A stretch of DNA of 64,000 nt from Parus major (Eukaryota; Chordata; Aves; Passeriformes; Paridae): positions 24,285,171-24,349,170 of the forward strand of contig NC_031778.1 of the NCBI RefSeq assembly GCF_001522545.3, in the 5' to 3' direction. The notes beneath the pieces were generated by a model that was given only the letters and a program-made list of their open reading frames with translations, was not told the origin of the DNA and did not search any database. This document shows, piece after piece, positions 1-13,489 of this stretch. The translations under genes were made by a program, and so were the position numbers. The stretch's first letter is position 1. Each line of letters opens with the position of its first letter.

Positions 1-110
1 GCAGCGGCGGGGGCAGAGCGGCGGAGCGGGGCCGGGCGGGGCCGGTGCAGCGGCCCCAGCACCTGCCCGCCCGCGCCGCCTGCTCATCGCTCCCCAGGCG
101 CTTCGGGAGA
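1..110. promoter_or_regulatory. CpG-rich edge, probable promoter fragment of a neighbouring gene
   Basis: The first 110 bases are very GC- and CpG-rich, with repeated GGGGC runs and clustered CG dinucleotides, then drop to AT-rich DNA by about position 180. This is the look of one edge of a CpG island. In other amniotes MME lies beyond GPR149 and would read leftward here, so this could be its 5' end, but no coding sequence or splice site in view proves it. It could equally be the start of a noncoding transcript. Confidence 0.45.
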
Positions 111-1499
111 ACCAGGGACAGGATGCACGGGGAAGGCTAGCGGCTGCATGTCTGCGGCTCGCTTTCATGCACGCTCATCGCCTTTGTCAAATTAATGCAG
201 TCACATACGATCTGCAAGATCTTACATCCTCGTTCACCGAGTGGTTTCTCCTCGGGAGGGAGATAGCTGTGACTTCTTGCACAGAGAGGTAGCTCTGAGC
301 TCTGTCTAAAGATTTCTCAGCAAACTGAGTATCAAAAGATGTTTGTTTCATTCTTACAAAGTTTCATTTTAATTGTTTCATTTTTACTAAGAGACTGACA
401 AACATCAACAGCAGCAATGAGTTGCCGTCATTCCTCTTACTCAAACCAGACACCACGCTGCTTTCTGGTGCATTCCTTTAGAGGTTTATTACCTCTGAGG
501 CAGACATGGCAGGAATTTCTGAAATCTTTTATTACCAGCTACACACACTAAAATGTCTGCGGCTGGAGAGGGGTAACTTCCTCCTACCAAGAAAGGTGGA
601 AACTGAATACCTGCTTCTTTATAGAAAGGTCCAGTGAGTGATCTGTGGGGCAGATGCAATGAAGAGGGGAAGATGAGCATTAGCTGTATAAATAAAGCAC
701 TTTTGCAAAATGGACCTCTGAAGAAGGAGGTTTTATTCACCAGAAAAACAATAGAAATGTCAGAAATGGGCAAGTAAAAAATTTCAAAAGGTCTAGAGAA
801 CAAAAATACTGCATTTCCTTACAGAGAGGGGTGGGGGAAATGCTGATTATATCCTTTCCAGGATCAGTGTTCAAATTATTATAAAAATCTCACTTTCACC
901 CTTTCCTGCAGTAATTCTTACAGAGTTCCAGTCCAATTCCTGGGACATGCCATGAGCTCCTGCAGGTCTCTCCTGTCATCACCTGATGCCTTAAACAACA
1001 GCAAATTTCACCAAGCAATGAAAGAATAGAGGAGGCATTAAAAATACATGTGATTTTGTAACCAGGTGCCTGTTGCACAGCCTTCACTGCAACAAAACTT
1101 GGGAAGTGTGGGGTGATGTGAAACAGACTGAACTAAAACGGCAAAAAAAAAGACTTGTTTCAAAAATCGTAGGTGAACAAGAAAAAGTAGAACTGCCTAA
1201 TTCACTGCAAGAGAAGAGAAGAGAAGAGGAAGAAGCTTTTCTGGCAATCTGTAAATAGCCCAAAGAGGACCAACATACCTGACAGGCAGTGAGAGAGTTT
1301 CCACCCTTGCAGAACCTCGTGCTTGGAAAGAGAGAGCAGTGTTGGTGACACAGGCTGTGAGAGGTGTGATCTGTGAGTCAGGCACTGAGATTCCTGCTTG
1401 GGCATTTCCTAGGGAAAACTCCCAGCAAGTCAACAGTGTGATCTTCTTAAGAATAATGTCATCAATGCTGCTTTGGGCAATCGGAGAGGTTTGCAGTGG
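111..1499. other. Intergenic, no gene seen
   Basis: AT-rich unique-looking DNA. Open frames are short and have no recognisable protein features. A purine-rich GAGAA-type run lies near 1209-1236. Nothing else is supported. Confidence 0.6.
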
Positions 1500-1795
1500 G
1501 ACACAATGGTGAGGAGGGGTCTCTTCTTCTCCCAGATAACAAGTGATAGGACAAGAGGAAATGGCCTCAAGTTCTGCCAAGAGAGGTTTAGTTTGGATAT
1601 TAGAGAGAATTCCTTCCCAGAAATGGTTATCCAGCCCTGGCACAGCTGCTCAGGATAGTGGTGGAGTCCCCATCCCTGGAGGGATTTCAAAGTTGTGTGG
1701 ATGTGGCACTGGGGGACATGTTCATTGGTGGCCTTGGCAGTGCTGGGGGAATGGATGGTCTTAGAGGGCTTTTCCAACCTTCTCATTTAAGGGAT
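1500..1795 (+). mobile_element. CR1 LINE 3' fragment
   Basis: The stretch follows the well-known end region of avian CR1. It has the segment around 'caagtgataggacaagagg', then 'aaatggcctcaagttctgcc', then 'ccatccctggagggatttc', and ends near 'cttttccaacc'. The copy is diverged and lacks the 5' part, as nearly all CR1 insertions do. The terminal ATTCTATG repeats are eroded. It reads in + orientation. Short open frames on both strands here are by-products of the repeat. Confidence 0.88.
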
Positions 1796-4700
1796 GACAG
1801 AGCTATAGCTTCATTCTGCTAATGGACATGCCCTGCAAATTCCTGAGGGCAAATCCCCAATGCCAGGATGACCCAAGAAGCAGGTGACCCTCGGATTGAT
1901 TCCGGTTAAACACTTTGTATTTGCTTCCCTCTTACTCACCTTCCCCTGCTAGGACTGGGATTTCACCAAGATAAGAAGCAAAAAGGCAAACCAACAACAG
2001 AAAGTTCACCCCACAACTGAAAGAAACAATGGAACCCTCTAATTTGGAGATAAGAGTAATTAGTTTTTCCTTAGCACCTTGCTGAGGTGTGCTGCTCTGA
2101 TCTTACTGCTTGCAGTGAGAAGGAGCAGGGGAAGAGTCTGCAGCTTCATCCTTTAGGCACGAGTTTGGAGGGGTCTGGCACTGCTGCTCACAGGCTTCTC
2201 TGGACTTCTGAGGGACAACCACCAGGTTGAAACAAATACACAGTAAATTTATAGAACCAAATAACACTCAACATACCATTTACAGTCAGAAAATAAAAAA
2301 AAGGGAGTTAATATGAAATAGCACACTGTTGTTAAATTTGTGTTCTTGGGAAAAAAAAATATATATTTCTGCTCACTGCTAGTTTGAGAAGAGATAGCAA
2401 TACTTAGCAGTAGTATCCCTTAAAAATCTGTCTAGGGAAGGAAGCTACTCCAAAATCTGGGCCTACAATAGTTCAGAACAACATACAAAAATGGATTCAC
2501 TTCAGAAAAACAAACTGCATCCCAATAGCTCTACTGGAATTCCTCATGGAATCAAAAAAAGCCAGTGGCCCATTCAATATTGTGTTCTCCTGTTGTTCTA
2601 AATGGCCACAGCAAGACCTCATTCCCAATATGACCTCTGGGTGACATTAGGACTCATTTACACTACTGTGAAACAACATTATTGTATTTATTTCCTTCTG
2701 GAAAAGCTCACTTTTCAAAGCATCAAGGCCAGGGTGCAAGGAACAATCAGTGTGGATGCTGCCTGTGTGGGTTTGACCACCCCCTCAACCTGCTGATGCC
2801 TTCCCTGCCATGTCCTCTGCTAGAGGAGAGGAAAATGGGGAACCTCCTGCCTTCCCTCCTTAGTCCTGTGTGTGTTCAGTGCAGTTGGACTGTGAGAATT
2901 TTAGGTGGCAAAGTCTTACCACACTGAGTATTTCCTCATTTGGATCTGGTTTTGTTTCTCAGTAGGTCTGTCATTAATCCAAGCCTGGGTAATTTCTCAT
3001 TCAGGAAAGCAAACAGCAAGGTCTCAAAATATTTGTTTCAGTGCCTAAATTATTCAGGTTTAATTGTATTGTGTAACAAAGCTTTGTCTTTGTTAGGTGA
3101 CAGGCTTTGCAGTGCAACTGATTTGCAGGTGTTTGCAAGCCTGATGAAACACTTGGCTGAAGGCTGAGGAGCTGTATTTCTTCTTTTTTTTTCCCTCTAT
3201 TTTGTTATGTTTTATTTTGTTTTGGCTGGTTTTGAGCTTGCCTAAGAGCCACACACGCTGCTGCAGTGAGCTCTGGCTAACAGGCTCTTTGGGGTCCTGA
3301 ATCTCTGCAGCTGTACCAGGAACCATATGTTAAATGTTACTGGGACAATAGTGGGTGATTTTGTGGAAGAAGCAGGTAAAAACAGGGGGTGTCAAACTGT
3401 ATGTGCCATATGCAGATGGCATGAAAACTGGTAATGGTGTAAACACAGAAGAAAAAGAGAGAATTGAGATCCATTAACCTTAGGTTTCCTGTGCAGTGCT
3501 AATACACTTGTGAAGGCTTAGTCACACTTCTCTGGTTAACTTTAAAAGCTTTTTAACTTCCCCCAGCTTTGAGGGAAAAAGGGCACAAGCACAGAGAGGC
3601 CTTTACTGCAGCAAAAACTGGAGCAGGAACTGCTAGGGACACACAAAATCCAAGGAGTCGACACGTGGCTGTGTTTGCAGGCGCTCTCTGCACTGGAGCT
3701 GCACAGTCCCGTGGCACCGGGGCTCCACAGCTCTGGAGAGCCACAGCAGAGGGCCCAAAGCCCCGGGAATCCAGCACAGCTGCCTTCCAAAACCCTGGGG
3801 CTGTGCACTGGGTGCCTGAGGTGGGGGCTGAGGGGCTGCCAGGGCTGCACCCCCAGCCCACACAGGCAGTGTTGGACCTCGCAGTGCCCACGTGCTGCTG
3901 TGCCCTGGCACAGCCAGGCGGTGCTGAGGACCTGCAGCTCGTCCCACACAGCAGCAGAGAGGAGCTCTTTGAAGGACAGGTCCTGAAGTGTGTGTTTCCT
4001 CAGCAGGCTGTGAGAATGTCCAGCCTGGTACAGCCACTACTCAGGTTATCCCTGCCAAGGGCTGGGGTTGCTTTCAGTGGCATCGCCTGGTACAACAGCC
4101 AGCCCCTGATGGACACGCTCAGCACCACAGGCTGTGTCTGCTGGAGTCTGCAGTTCACTTACACTCAAGAAGATTGTTAAGGCTGGGAGGTATTCAAAAG
4201 AGAGGAAAGAAATGTTTACATTTAGGATGACAGATTAAAAATATTTGTTAGTAATGTCTAGGTCACTGGAAAATGATCGGCCATAACTTGACAAAGCAGA
4301 GGGTAGTCACACCCTGCCTGGACTGGTGGCAAATAAGTCCCATTTTTCTGTTCTTTCTTGCTGCTGGCACCCTGGATGAGCGTTTCTTTTCACCACCCAA
4401 ATGACATAAGCAAAGAGTCAGCAAGAAAAATAGGTTGTGTTTCAATGTCACAGATTAGCTGGCTCCATGGCCCTGTCCATGAGATCATTTGAATCAAGTC
4501 CATGACTTAAATGTCTCTTTCTGGTCTTTTTTAATCTCAAATGACAAAGTACAAGGCTTGTATGGCACAAGTACAGTATGGAAAATGGGGATGAAAAAGT
4601 GCTGACTCTGGACTGCCAGAACACAGGGAGAGTTGTCCTGATCCAAGCCATCCTTCTTAGGCCACACTGAGACAGTAGACCTGGGGGAGAAAACCAAGAG

Positions 4701-7700
4701 GTTTCCCTAATGGTTTACATTAGATTTTCTGTCTTAAAATATGAAAGGGCAAATGTGCTGTATGTGTGAATGGGAAAATGAGAAAACAAATCTCAATTGC
4801 TTGTCTCAGTGAGAACTTCTCCTGCCTTTCCTTGGGCCTGTGTCAAAGCTCCTGGAAACTCCATGGGTGACATCAAGAGCCAGGACGTGGCTGTGCCCTG
4901 GGAAATGGGCCCCTGGGGTAGGTGCTCGTGCTTTGTGTGCTCAGCTGCACACGTCTGAGCATTCTCCAGCTAAGCTCATGTATTAAAGCAAATGCCTGCT
5001 CTGTATTCTGCTGCCAAGGCATGAGCACACCTGTGCCAGTGCAGCTCCACAGGGATCCCTGCTCCCATTCCTTCAGTACCAGAGAGGTGCCCTGGCATTG
5101 CCAGCTCAGCCCCTCCCTGCCCCTCGCCCTGGCTGGGCAGCTCTCACTCGATGCCAGCAGGGGTCTCTTCCCCCTGGAGCTGAAAGTCTTCCCCTTTCCA
5201 GAGGGTTCCTTCCCTCCCTGTTTAGTCTTTTTCCACTGCCGTTCACTTGCCTCACGATTTCAGTTTGCTTACTCTCTGATCCTGCTTCTGCCTCTGCTGT
5301 TGGCTTGGTCTCATTTTGCCAGTCTCTGTTTCACTGAGGAGGATCAAATAATTGCAGGGATAAAGCAGACCCTTGAACTCACAGTGTCTAATGGGTTTGT
5401 AATTAGGCCATGCATCCCTGTGAGAATGGGCAGTCTGGGAATTTGCCAGGATTTACAGGGGGATTTAGCAGCCTACTAAGAGTTTCCAGACCTATTACAT
5501 TCCTTAAGAAGTTTTAAAGACACCACTGATTTTGGCAGGGAACTAGGAACTAGGATGTCTCAAAAAACACACAGAACTGAGGGATGAGAAGTAGAAAACT
5601 ATTTTGTAAAGAACAAGGAGAAGTTTCAAAGATTTTATAATTTGAAATGCAGAAATAGATGTTCAACATTATCTTAGAGCTTAGAGCATATGATGTGTGT
5701 TTTCTCAGAGAATTTATATTTATAGATTTGATAAGACATGAATATTAAACACACGTAAGCCAGGCTCTGTGTATGTGTTGTACTGTAGGTATATGTGACT
5801 ACTGATGCTTTCTGACCCTGGAATATGTAATTGTATTTAAAAAAATTATGAAGTCTTTGCTTTCCTCCATCCTACCTGTTTGCCATTTATAAGGTTCTGT
5901 GGTAACTCATTTTCTGTGTGTCTTGGGGAGATCAATGTCTGTTAAATACCAGGTAATTTTATTATAAAGTCCTGGTTTATTTTTTACTCATAACTCAGAC
6001 AAGCACAAACTTCTGTTGTTGTTCACTTTCCAGAGAGGAAGGGAAAATTACATCTAACCTAAAAATACCTTCCTCCCCCTACCCCATGTCTTGGTGCTTT
6101 GAGCTTAGGCAGGGTGGAGGATAAGAAAAGGCAGAAAACAACTGGGCATTTTTCTCATAGTGGCAGAAAATTGCTGTTTTTTCTTCCAGGTTAAAGAAAG
6201 CCAAACCATAATTGACTTTCTTCTCTCTGTTCAATTATTACCCTGAAAAAAGATCATGGTGATAAAAACTCTTCTGCTTACCTGTGCAGCAAAGGGAGTG
6301 TAGAACTTGCTGGAAATTTTACCTGTCCAAGTCTGGTTTTGGATCAGCAATGGTTTTGACTTGTGAAATTGGGGTCTAAACTCAAATTCGGATTTTTTTT
6401 GTATGTGTAATGTATATCAGGATCTCTCAGAGTGGTTTAGGTCCATACCCATCTCTCCTGACTGCAGCAATCCAGGAGCACTTTTCATGTCAAATTGATT
6501 TGCTCCTGTGAAACATTTTGAAGTTACAGTGAGTTTAAGTTTTGTTTAAATACAAGACTATAAATTCAGCTATTTACCTATTACAGCATAACTTCAGTGA
6601 TGGTGTCTTGAGCACTAAAAATATGCTGATCTTGGGAGGAGTGGGATAAAAGACAAGTACTGGAGTCTTCCTTGGGCTTAGTAGTTTAGGTTTTATGTAT
6701 ATCAAGAGTTACAGTGAATGTTTATTGCTGTTCTTACACAAGCTCAGGGTAGCTCTGTCACCTGTGGCCAGAGTAATTCCCTGAATGTCCTTGGCATTAC
6801 ACTGGATTTATACCCGAAGCAGAGTTTGGGTTTCTGTGAGTGACAGCAGCAGCAGGAAGCCACAGTTCAATGTGTCACACTGGGAGCTCTTAAAACATAA
6901 TCAAAACTGTCAATCTGAAGAGCTTCTGGAAAACAAATTTACAGTCTAAACATCAAGCACAAAGTGTCCCTTCCGCTTTCTTCAGTGAATTAGCTTTTGA
7001 AAAGGCCGTGAGCTGCTGCAGAGATAACAAGGGCTGGAGAATTCAGAGCAGGTGGTACCCACTGTGCAAGGCCAGCTGAGAGAGAGGCAGCAGGAGCCGG
7101 GAGCAGCCGGGGACCCGCAGCGGCTCCAGCGGGGACTGAGCTTTCCTCTCCCCCTCTGAGACAGCCCCGGGAATGCCACGGGAAAATTCAACAAGGTGCC
7201 CGTGAAAAAACAGCTTAACTGCTCTAGGTCTGCTTCCTCACTGATGGGAAATGCACTGGGCCTGCATTTGGCAAGCAGAGGTCCTGTGGAAGAGCAAATC
7301 CTGGTGTTTATCTTTTAGGGGAAAATAGCACTTACCTACCGTGTGTGAGGGTCTAGAAAATACACTTGGTTAAATTTCTTTATGTGAAAATTGTGACATG
7401 CATTCTTCATTTCTGAGGACTGGAAATAGTAGTATTTATTCTGTGAGGATTCTTATGAAATACAGTCATGCATTGATGTAATTTCCACATGTTTTCGTAG
7501 ACTTTTAAGTTTTTCTTGTCTTAGACTACTGTTATAGTTACAGTTTGGCCTTCAGTCCAGCAAGACTCCCTCTGGAAAATCTTCAGAAATGCTCAGAACT
7601 AGTAGAATCATTTTCCTTATTTTCATACTTTAAAGAATTATTTCTGTCACTGCTGTTGTTGATTTAGGTGAGGGAATGGTGCAAAACAATGGCTATAAAA

Positions 7701-8040
7701 TACTGCACACCCCCACACAGTGCACTGAGCGTGTCTCACGTCTGTTCTCTTTATCCTGTGTATGTGACTTTATAGCACTGTGAATGCTCTGAAGTCTCTG
7801 CTTGTAGAAATCCCCCTTTGGCCTTTGGGAGTGTCCTGTGCATCCTTTGGGATGCAGCTCCTTTGGGACCGTGTTCTGCTGGAAGGTGGAGCCCTGCTGG
7901 TGGCACTCACTGTTGGGAGAGCGTTCAGCCTCCAGCTCCAGCTGCCCTCCCTGGCTTTGGCTGCCCTGTGCTCCCCAGGAGGGTAAAATCCACCCTTCCT
8001 GTAGTGCAGGGCAGTGTCTCCATCAGCCCAGGCTGTGCCT
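1796..8040. other. Intergenic, no gene supported
   Basis: About 6 kb without a credible gene. It includes A/T homopolymer runs (near 2349-2366 and 3184-3192), a GC-richer part at about 3640-4160 that leaves overlapping frames open on both strands, and AT-rich DNA at 5640-5780. None of the open frames shows a domain, signal peptide or splice-compatible edges that would support a coding call. Confidence 0.55.
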
Positions 8041-8042
8041 CG

Positions 8043-8480
8043 TGCTGAGGTGTGAGAGCAAGGAGGAATTGCCACATCTGTGTCTTCAGCTCCTCCCTCT
8101 CACCTGAGATCCTGGTGTAGGAGTGAGGAGCAATCTCCACATCTGTGCCNNNNNNNNNNNNNNNNNNNNNNNNNNNNNNNNNNNNNNNNNNNNNNNNNNN
8201 NNNNNNNNNNNNNNNNNNNNNNNNNNNNNNNNNNNNNNNNNNNNNNNNNNNNNNNNNNNNNNNNNNNNNNNNNNNNNNNNNNNNNNNNNNNNNNNNNNNN
8301 NNNNNNNNNNNNNNNNNNNNNNNNNNNNNNNNNNNNNNNNNNNNNNNNNNNNNNNNNNNNNNNNNNNNNNNNNNNNNNNNNNNNNNNNNNNNNNNNNNNN
8401 NNNNNNNNNNNNNCCTGAGCTCCTGGTGTAGGAGTGAGGAGCAATCTCCACATCTGTGCCAGCTCCTCCTGCTCACCTGA
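8043..8480. repeat. About 62-bp minisatellite interrupted by assembly gap
   Basis: A unit containing 'ctggtgtaggagtgaggagc' followed by 'aatctccacatctgtgcc' is seen immediately before the gap (8103-8149) and again immediately after it (8414-8475). A more diverged copy lies at about 8045-8102 and a partial copy follows at about 8476. The unknown bases therefore sit inside a tandem array, and the true copy number cannot be read here. Open frames crossing the gap are artefacts. Confidence 0.9.
8150..8413. other. Assembly gap (264 N)
   Basis: A run of 264 undetermined bases flanked on both sides by the same repeat unit. The gap length may not be the true length, because tandem repeats commonly collapse in assembly. 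Confidence 0.99.
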
Positions 8481-11400
8481 GCTCCCAGAGCAGTTTGCCT
8501 GGTGTACCTGCACTGTCCTGTGCCCTTTTACATTCCAAATGTAGCATCACCTGACTGCTTACATTGTGAGATTTCAGCTCTTCCCATTTACAGTTTACAA
8601 TTTCTTCACCAAAAGGATTTTTGACTTTATATTTTATTCAAGCTTTTCTTGACAGTTTTAGGTAAACACTGTCTCTGCTTATGCATCATTTACAACTGTT
8701 CTTTAGCTTTGGGCACAGTTCACACTGTGTGATGTGTGACACTATTCCTTCTTCTTCACTGGTTGGGTGCTCTCATGTTTACAAGTTTTATTTGTTTTAC
8801 CTGAGACAAAAATCCTCTGCCCTCAGCATATATTATCACCCTGATTATTAGTTTTTGTTTACAGACAGGAGCTTACTTTTACTATGTAAATAATGTTCTG
8901 CTCTGCTGGCTGAGCCAAAACAAAATTCACAAGAGTGTTTAGAAATACTCATTCCTACGTCTACCCAGGTCTTGTGTACCCTATGCTCTGAAACACTCCT
9001 GGAATGCCCTGCTACATCTTGGATAACTTAATATCAGATATCCTGGATAATCTTCATAGTTGAGATGGTAGCAAAAAGGAAAAGGTACTTTACCTTTTAT
9101 CTCCAGCTTGCTTTTTTAGACTGTGTCTGATGCAGATAGTGGTTTCTTGAGAAGCCTTTAACACTGCTGGGCTGATAAATTAAAATGTACTGTATCTTTC
9201 ATAAGATGACTGAGCAGAATGAGATTAAAATTGGAAGTGTGTGTGAGACAAGACTGAAATGTGATTGTCGGGGTGTTTTTTTCTGATGAGCTTGTACTCC
9301 CTGGAAAACCCTTGCTAGTGTCAGGCAAGCACTGAAATATTCCATACTCACGGTGACCTGGCTGCAGCTTCCCCTGGCCAGTGACTAAACCTCTGCTGAT
9401 GAAGTCTTGTTGGCACTCATGAGGAGATTAAAGGGTGAGATTTCTCAGATGATTTTGCTAAGAGTGATTAAAAGAAAATATTTTTTCATTATCTTTGATT
9501 TGATTTAGTGAAGATTAGAGGGAATAATCCAAAATTTTGGAGGATTTAAAAATGAGCCATTGTGCTTGCAGTATTTTAGGAGATTAGGAATTTCAATCTA
9601 TGAAGATGTTCACAGCTTTGTTAAGATTCAATCAGAGTTCCCAGCTTTAGTTATTATAAAGATACTTACAAGTGATACCTGGCTGGGCCACTTGCTAAAT
9701 TTAAAGGGTTTGGGTGCCAGGGGATAAAGAAGCACCTGAGGAGGTGACACCATTGCCTTTCCATGCCCTGGTTCTGCTAGAAGAAAGTTAATGAATGTTT
9801 TTACTACAGCTCAACCCCCCTGGAAATGTCAGTCACAGCTGCTTTGGTTACAGCTGTAGCTGCCTCTGCCTTTGCTTAAGCTCTGACCTGCTCTGGACCT
9901 GTGTCTCTGCTTCCATGGCAAACTGATGAACATCCTGCTGTGAAATCACAGCTTCCCTGGGATAATCAGACAATCTCTGGGAATAACTGAAAAATCCTGT
10001 GTCAAAAGGAGCTCCTGGCACATGCCCCTTATAAACATTATCAGCCTTCCCGGGTGACAGCCAAGGAAGATAAAGGATGGGAGCAGAGGGAGCTTTTGGA
10101 AATGGAATCACAGTTAGCCTTTGTTTTGAAAGGCTGATCTCTCCCTCTTGCCAGAAAAGCCTTTCCCCACTGTAACCCTTGTGGAATTGGGAAGGGCACT
10201 GACAGCAAACAGGGATGAGCTGAGCCCTAGACACTGAGGTGGGCAGAGATACCCTTGGGGTCCCTGGAGGCTGAGTGCCCAGAAATACTGAAAACAGCAT
10301 TTCTAAGTGGGAAAACATTGCTCATGGTAGGTTTTGCTATACTGGCCTCCTATTCAAAGTGTCTGGAACTTGTGTGAGTCTCTCTGCCTGTGCTTCTGCC
10401 ATGCTGTGTGCTGGTCCCAGATGTTCTCACTGGCTCTTTGCTGGTTTACAGTGAAAAGCAGCAGGACAAGAATGTTTGAAATGTTACAGCAGTTTCTAAC
10501 ACAGCACATACTCCCACCATTTGTTTCCAGGTGGTATTTAAGATGATGCAATTCTACATGCTAAAATTATCCTCTGCCAAAACAAAGATTAAAAATTCTG
10601 GATTTGTATTTCCTAAAGCAGAGTGCTTTGTGGTTACCTACCAAGGTATGTTCAGTGAGCATTTCAGTTTTGTAGAGCTGCAGCCATTTATAGTACATGT
10701 CCCACCTGCTTTCCATTCGAACTTGAATTCATAAATTATTTACATGCTTTTGGAAAAAATCTAGTCTGTCTTATAAATTCTTTCCTCCCCTTAACTGTAC
10801 CAGAATAATGGGTTTTATGAGGGCCTGGTTCTGTATCAGCCAGCTGATGTTCTTACCAGGGGTTTTTATTTCATTTATTCCACTTCCTGTGTGAGCTGCA
10901 GAAATGAAATCTCATAACTCAATGTGAGCTGACCATATGTGAGGGAACAGTGACATGTCATTGTCTGAATGTAAATGGAAGATATTTGAAATTGTCTGAG
11001 AACAATGCCTGGGAATAAAGGGATGCTCTGGAACATGGAGCACTGCCACAGTAATACAACTGTCAGTCACAGGACATCCTTGGGTGGTAACATTCCAAGT
11101 CACTTCACAGAAGGAGGGACATGAAGTGCCCCAGGCCCCTTAATGGCTTCAGACCATGTCTGGGGTAAGGCCCATCAAAGGCACGGCTTCAAACACGTCC
11201 CAGCCGAGAGAACTTGAACTCTGAACAAAATTCTAACAAATGTTTAAGCAGGAGGGTGGCTTGGGACAGGAGGTGTGCCATGCAGCTCCCCAGCTGAAAG
11301 AAGAACCAGGAGTCAAGGAATACAAAGTGAGGACTTCACTCCTGGCTATTTGAATCCCCATCATAGAGGGAAGGGTGAGAAACTGCAGAAGTTGTTATTC

Positions 11401-13455
11401 CCCTGGAGTTTCAAGCACAGGTCCTGGTGTCCTCTGCAGTGATCTTTGCAAGATTTAGGGTGGAAATAGGCCCAGTGGAATGTGTGATAAATTGTACCTG
11501 TATCTAATAGTTGAGAAGATGTTTAGGATTTTCTGTATATAAACACTGAGAGAAAACAAAGTGCAGTCTTGTATTGCTTGTTTGAGGAATATAAGGAAAT
11601 ACTAAACTTCATACTCTATCCACGTTTCTGTCATCCCTAACGAGCCCACTCTCCCAAATTAAAGGTGCTGTGTATGTAATTTGAATATATCTTATTATAA
11701 TAGAATCTTCTCCTTACTCTTCTTAGATTTAGCAACTGTAATTTAGATTTCATATTTCCATCTGAAGTTAATTGTTATTCCTCCTAGTTCAGGAGAAGCT
11801 GCCAGTGATGCCTAATGAAGAGAACTCAAGGTAAATTATGCCTCTTGTCAGTTAATTTAAATTTTGTGCCAGCATTCAGAAGAGATCAGTCTCATCCTAT
11901 AAACATTATTAGCATCATGGCATTATTTATTTGGGGAAATTATTGTGTATATGAAATAAGCTTTATTGGAGTGAAGGTTTCATCTGGCCAGACCCCACAG
12001 TGCTCTGCTTTACTCATACTATTTTAAAATTGTGTACTTTTGGCAGCTGTTTAAATACATGTTCCCAACATAATAATTTTCCATACACACTTTTCCCCAG
12101 AATGACAGGGATTGGGCATAAAAAGTGTTATTTTAGGGCACGGTGGGGGAAGGAAAGAAACACTGACTATGTTATACAAAGGTTAAGCAAAATCCTGGTG
12201 CAGTACAACACACACAGAGAGAACAATTCCAATCGTGATAACTAGTGCTGGCACATCCATGGAGCCCAGAGCCCTCTGGAAAAGAGCAGGGCTGTGTTTG
12301 ATAACACAAAGAGAATAAAAGCTGCCAGGTACCCACAGCAGCCTGATCTTTCAGGCAGGAGACAGGATTCTTAAGGGAGTTACCTGCTCTGGGAGTTCCT
12401 GGGTAATGGACTGTGCCAGCTAAATAAAATGCTGGTGTAAAGTGAAGGTGGGATCAGCCTGCAGGTTCTGAAGGATGTGGAGATTCAGCTCCTGAGGAGA
12501 ACCAAGAAAACTCTGAAGAGATGAAAAAAACCAGAAGAGAAATAGCTGAATCATCCAGTTTTCCAAAATGCAGCTGGAGCTGTACCATCTGCTGTGTGTG
12601 TCCCGAGTCAAGCTCCAGTTAGTTCTCTGGAGTCAGATACAGGATCAGTGCAAGGTGGATGTGCTTTCATTGAAGTTGACACACTCACATTCTTTCCCAC
12701 ACAGCTGACTTTAGTCCAGCCACTCCAGTGGTTGTAGATGGTTTTTGGAGTTGGTAGCAGAGTCATAAATCCAGATTAAGAGCTCTGGGCTTGCTCATAC
12801 AAATTTGGTTCATGGCAGCGATGGAATGGCTCTGCCAGTGCCTTTGTAAGAGAATCCTTTCAGGGCTAATCTAACACAGCTGCACTCCTTGTTGGAGTTC
12901 CTTTCTGATTTCACACGCTGTAGGAGCAGGGCCATTGAGTGGAGTAGCTCTTGCCAGCTCTCAGTTGTATCTGTTTATGTGCTGTGGCTTGTTCTGTGAG
13001 TCCCCCTGCGGCTGTGGCACACCTGGCAGGTACCACACACCTGTGTGCCACCGTGCCACAGCCCCTGCCCAGGGGCAGCAGGGCTGTTCAGAGAGCTCTT
13101 CTTGCCTCAGCTGCATCCCCCAGGCTCTGTGTGTCCCACGTGTGGTGTCAGGGTGAGCTGCAGCACAACTGCAGTCCCAGCAGCTCTGCAGGAAAAACAA
13201 GCTCAGGCAATCCTCAGAACTGCCTGAGGAGCTCCATTGCCACAGCTAAGACAATGTTTTGGTGTAAGACCTTGAGAAGGCACTGCTGAGTTCTTGTATG
13301 CAGATCTGGCATCCTAAGTGAGCTGGTGGTTACACCTGGCTGCTCTGCACTCTGAAACGTCTCCTGCTAGTTCCTCAGCTGATAACTTCAGCCTAAACAA
13401 ACAGAGCAAGTCAGATGAAGCTGTCCTTCTTAAAATATAGATATTGATTATGTTA
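8481..13455. other. Intergenic, no gene supported
   Basis: About 5 kb of mostly AT-rich DNA. The longest open frame is on the minus strand at 9848-10318 (156 codons); it has no recognisable domain and ordinary intergenic composition, so I do not call it. No transposon end was recognised. Confidence 0.55.
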
Positions 13456-13460
13456 TCTGT

Positions 13461-13481
13461 AATAATAATAATAATAATAAA
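13461..13481. repeat. (AAT)7 microsatellite
   Basis: Seven uninterrupted AAT units followed by an A-rich tract. A simple repeat that is probably length-variable between individuals. Confidence 0.95.
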
Positions 13482-13489
13482 AAATAAAA

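Noticed and set aside
1197..1786. Overlapping frames of 60-148 codons
   Set aside because: Largely inside a CR1 fragment or antisense to it, with no match to the CR1 protein.
7925..8513. Frames of 100-183 codons spanning the first N gap
   Set aside because: Mostly undetermined residues bridging a tandem repeat.
9848..10318. Minus-strand frame of 156 codons
   Set aside because: No domain or membrane pattern, ordinary intergenic composition, and no splice or promoter context.
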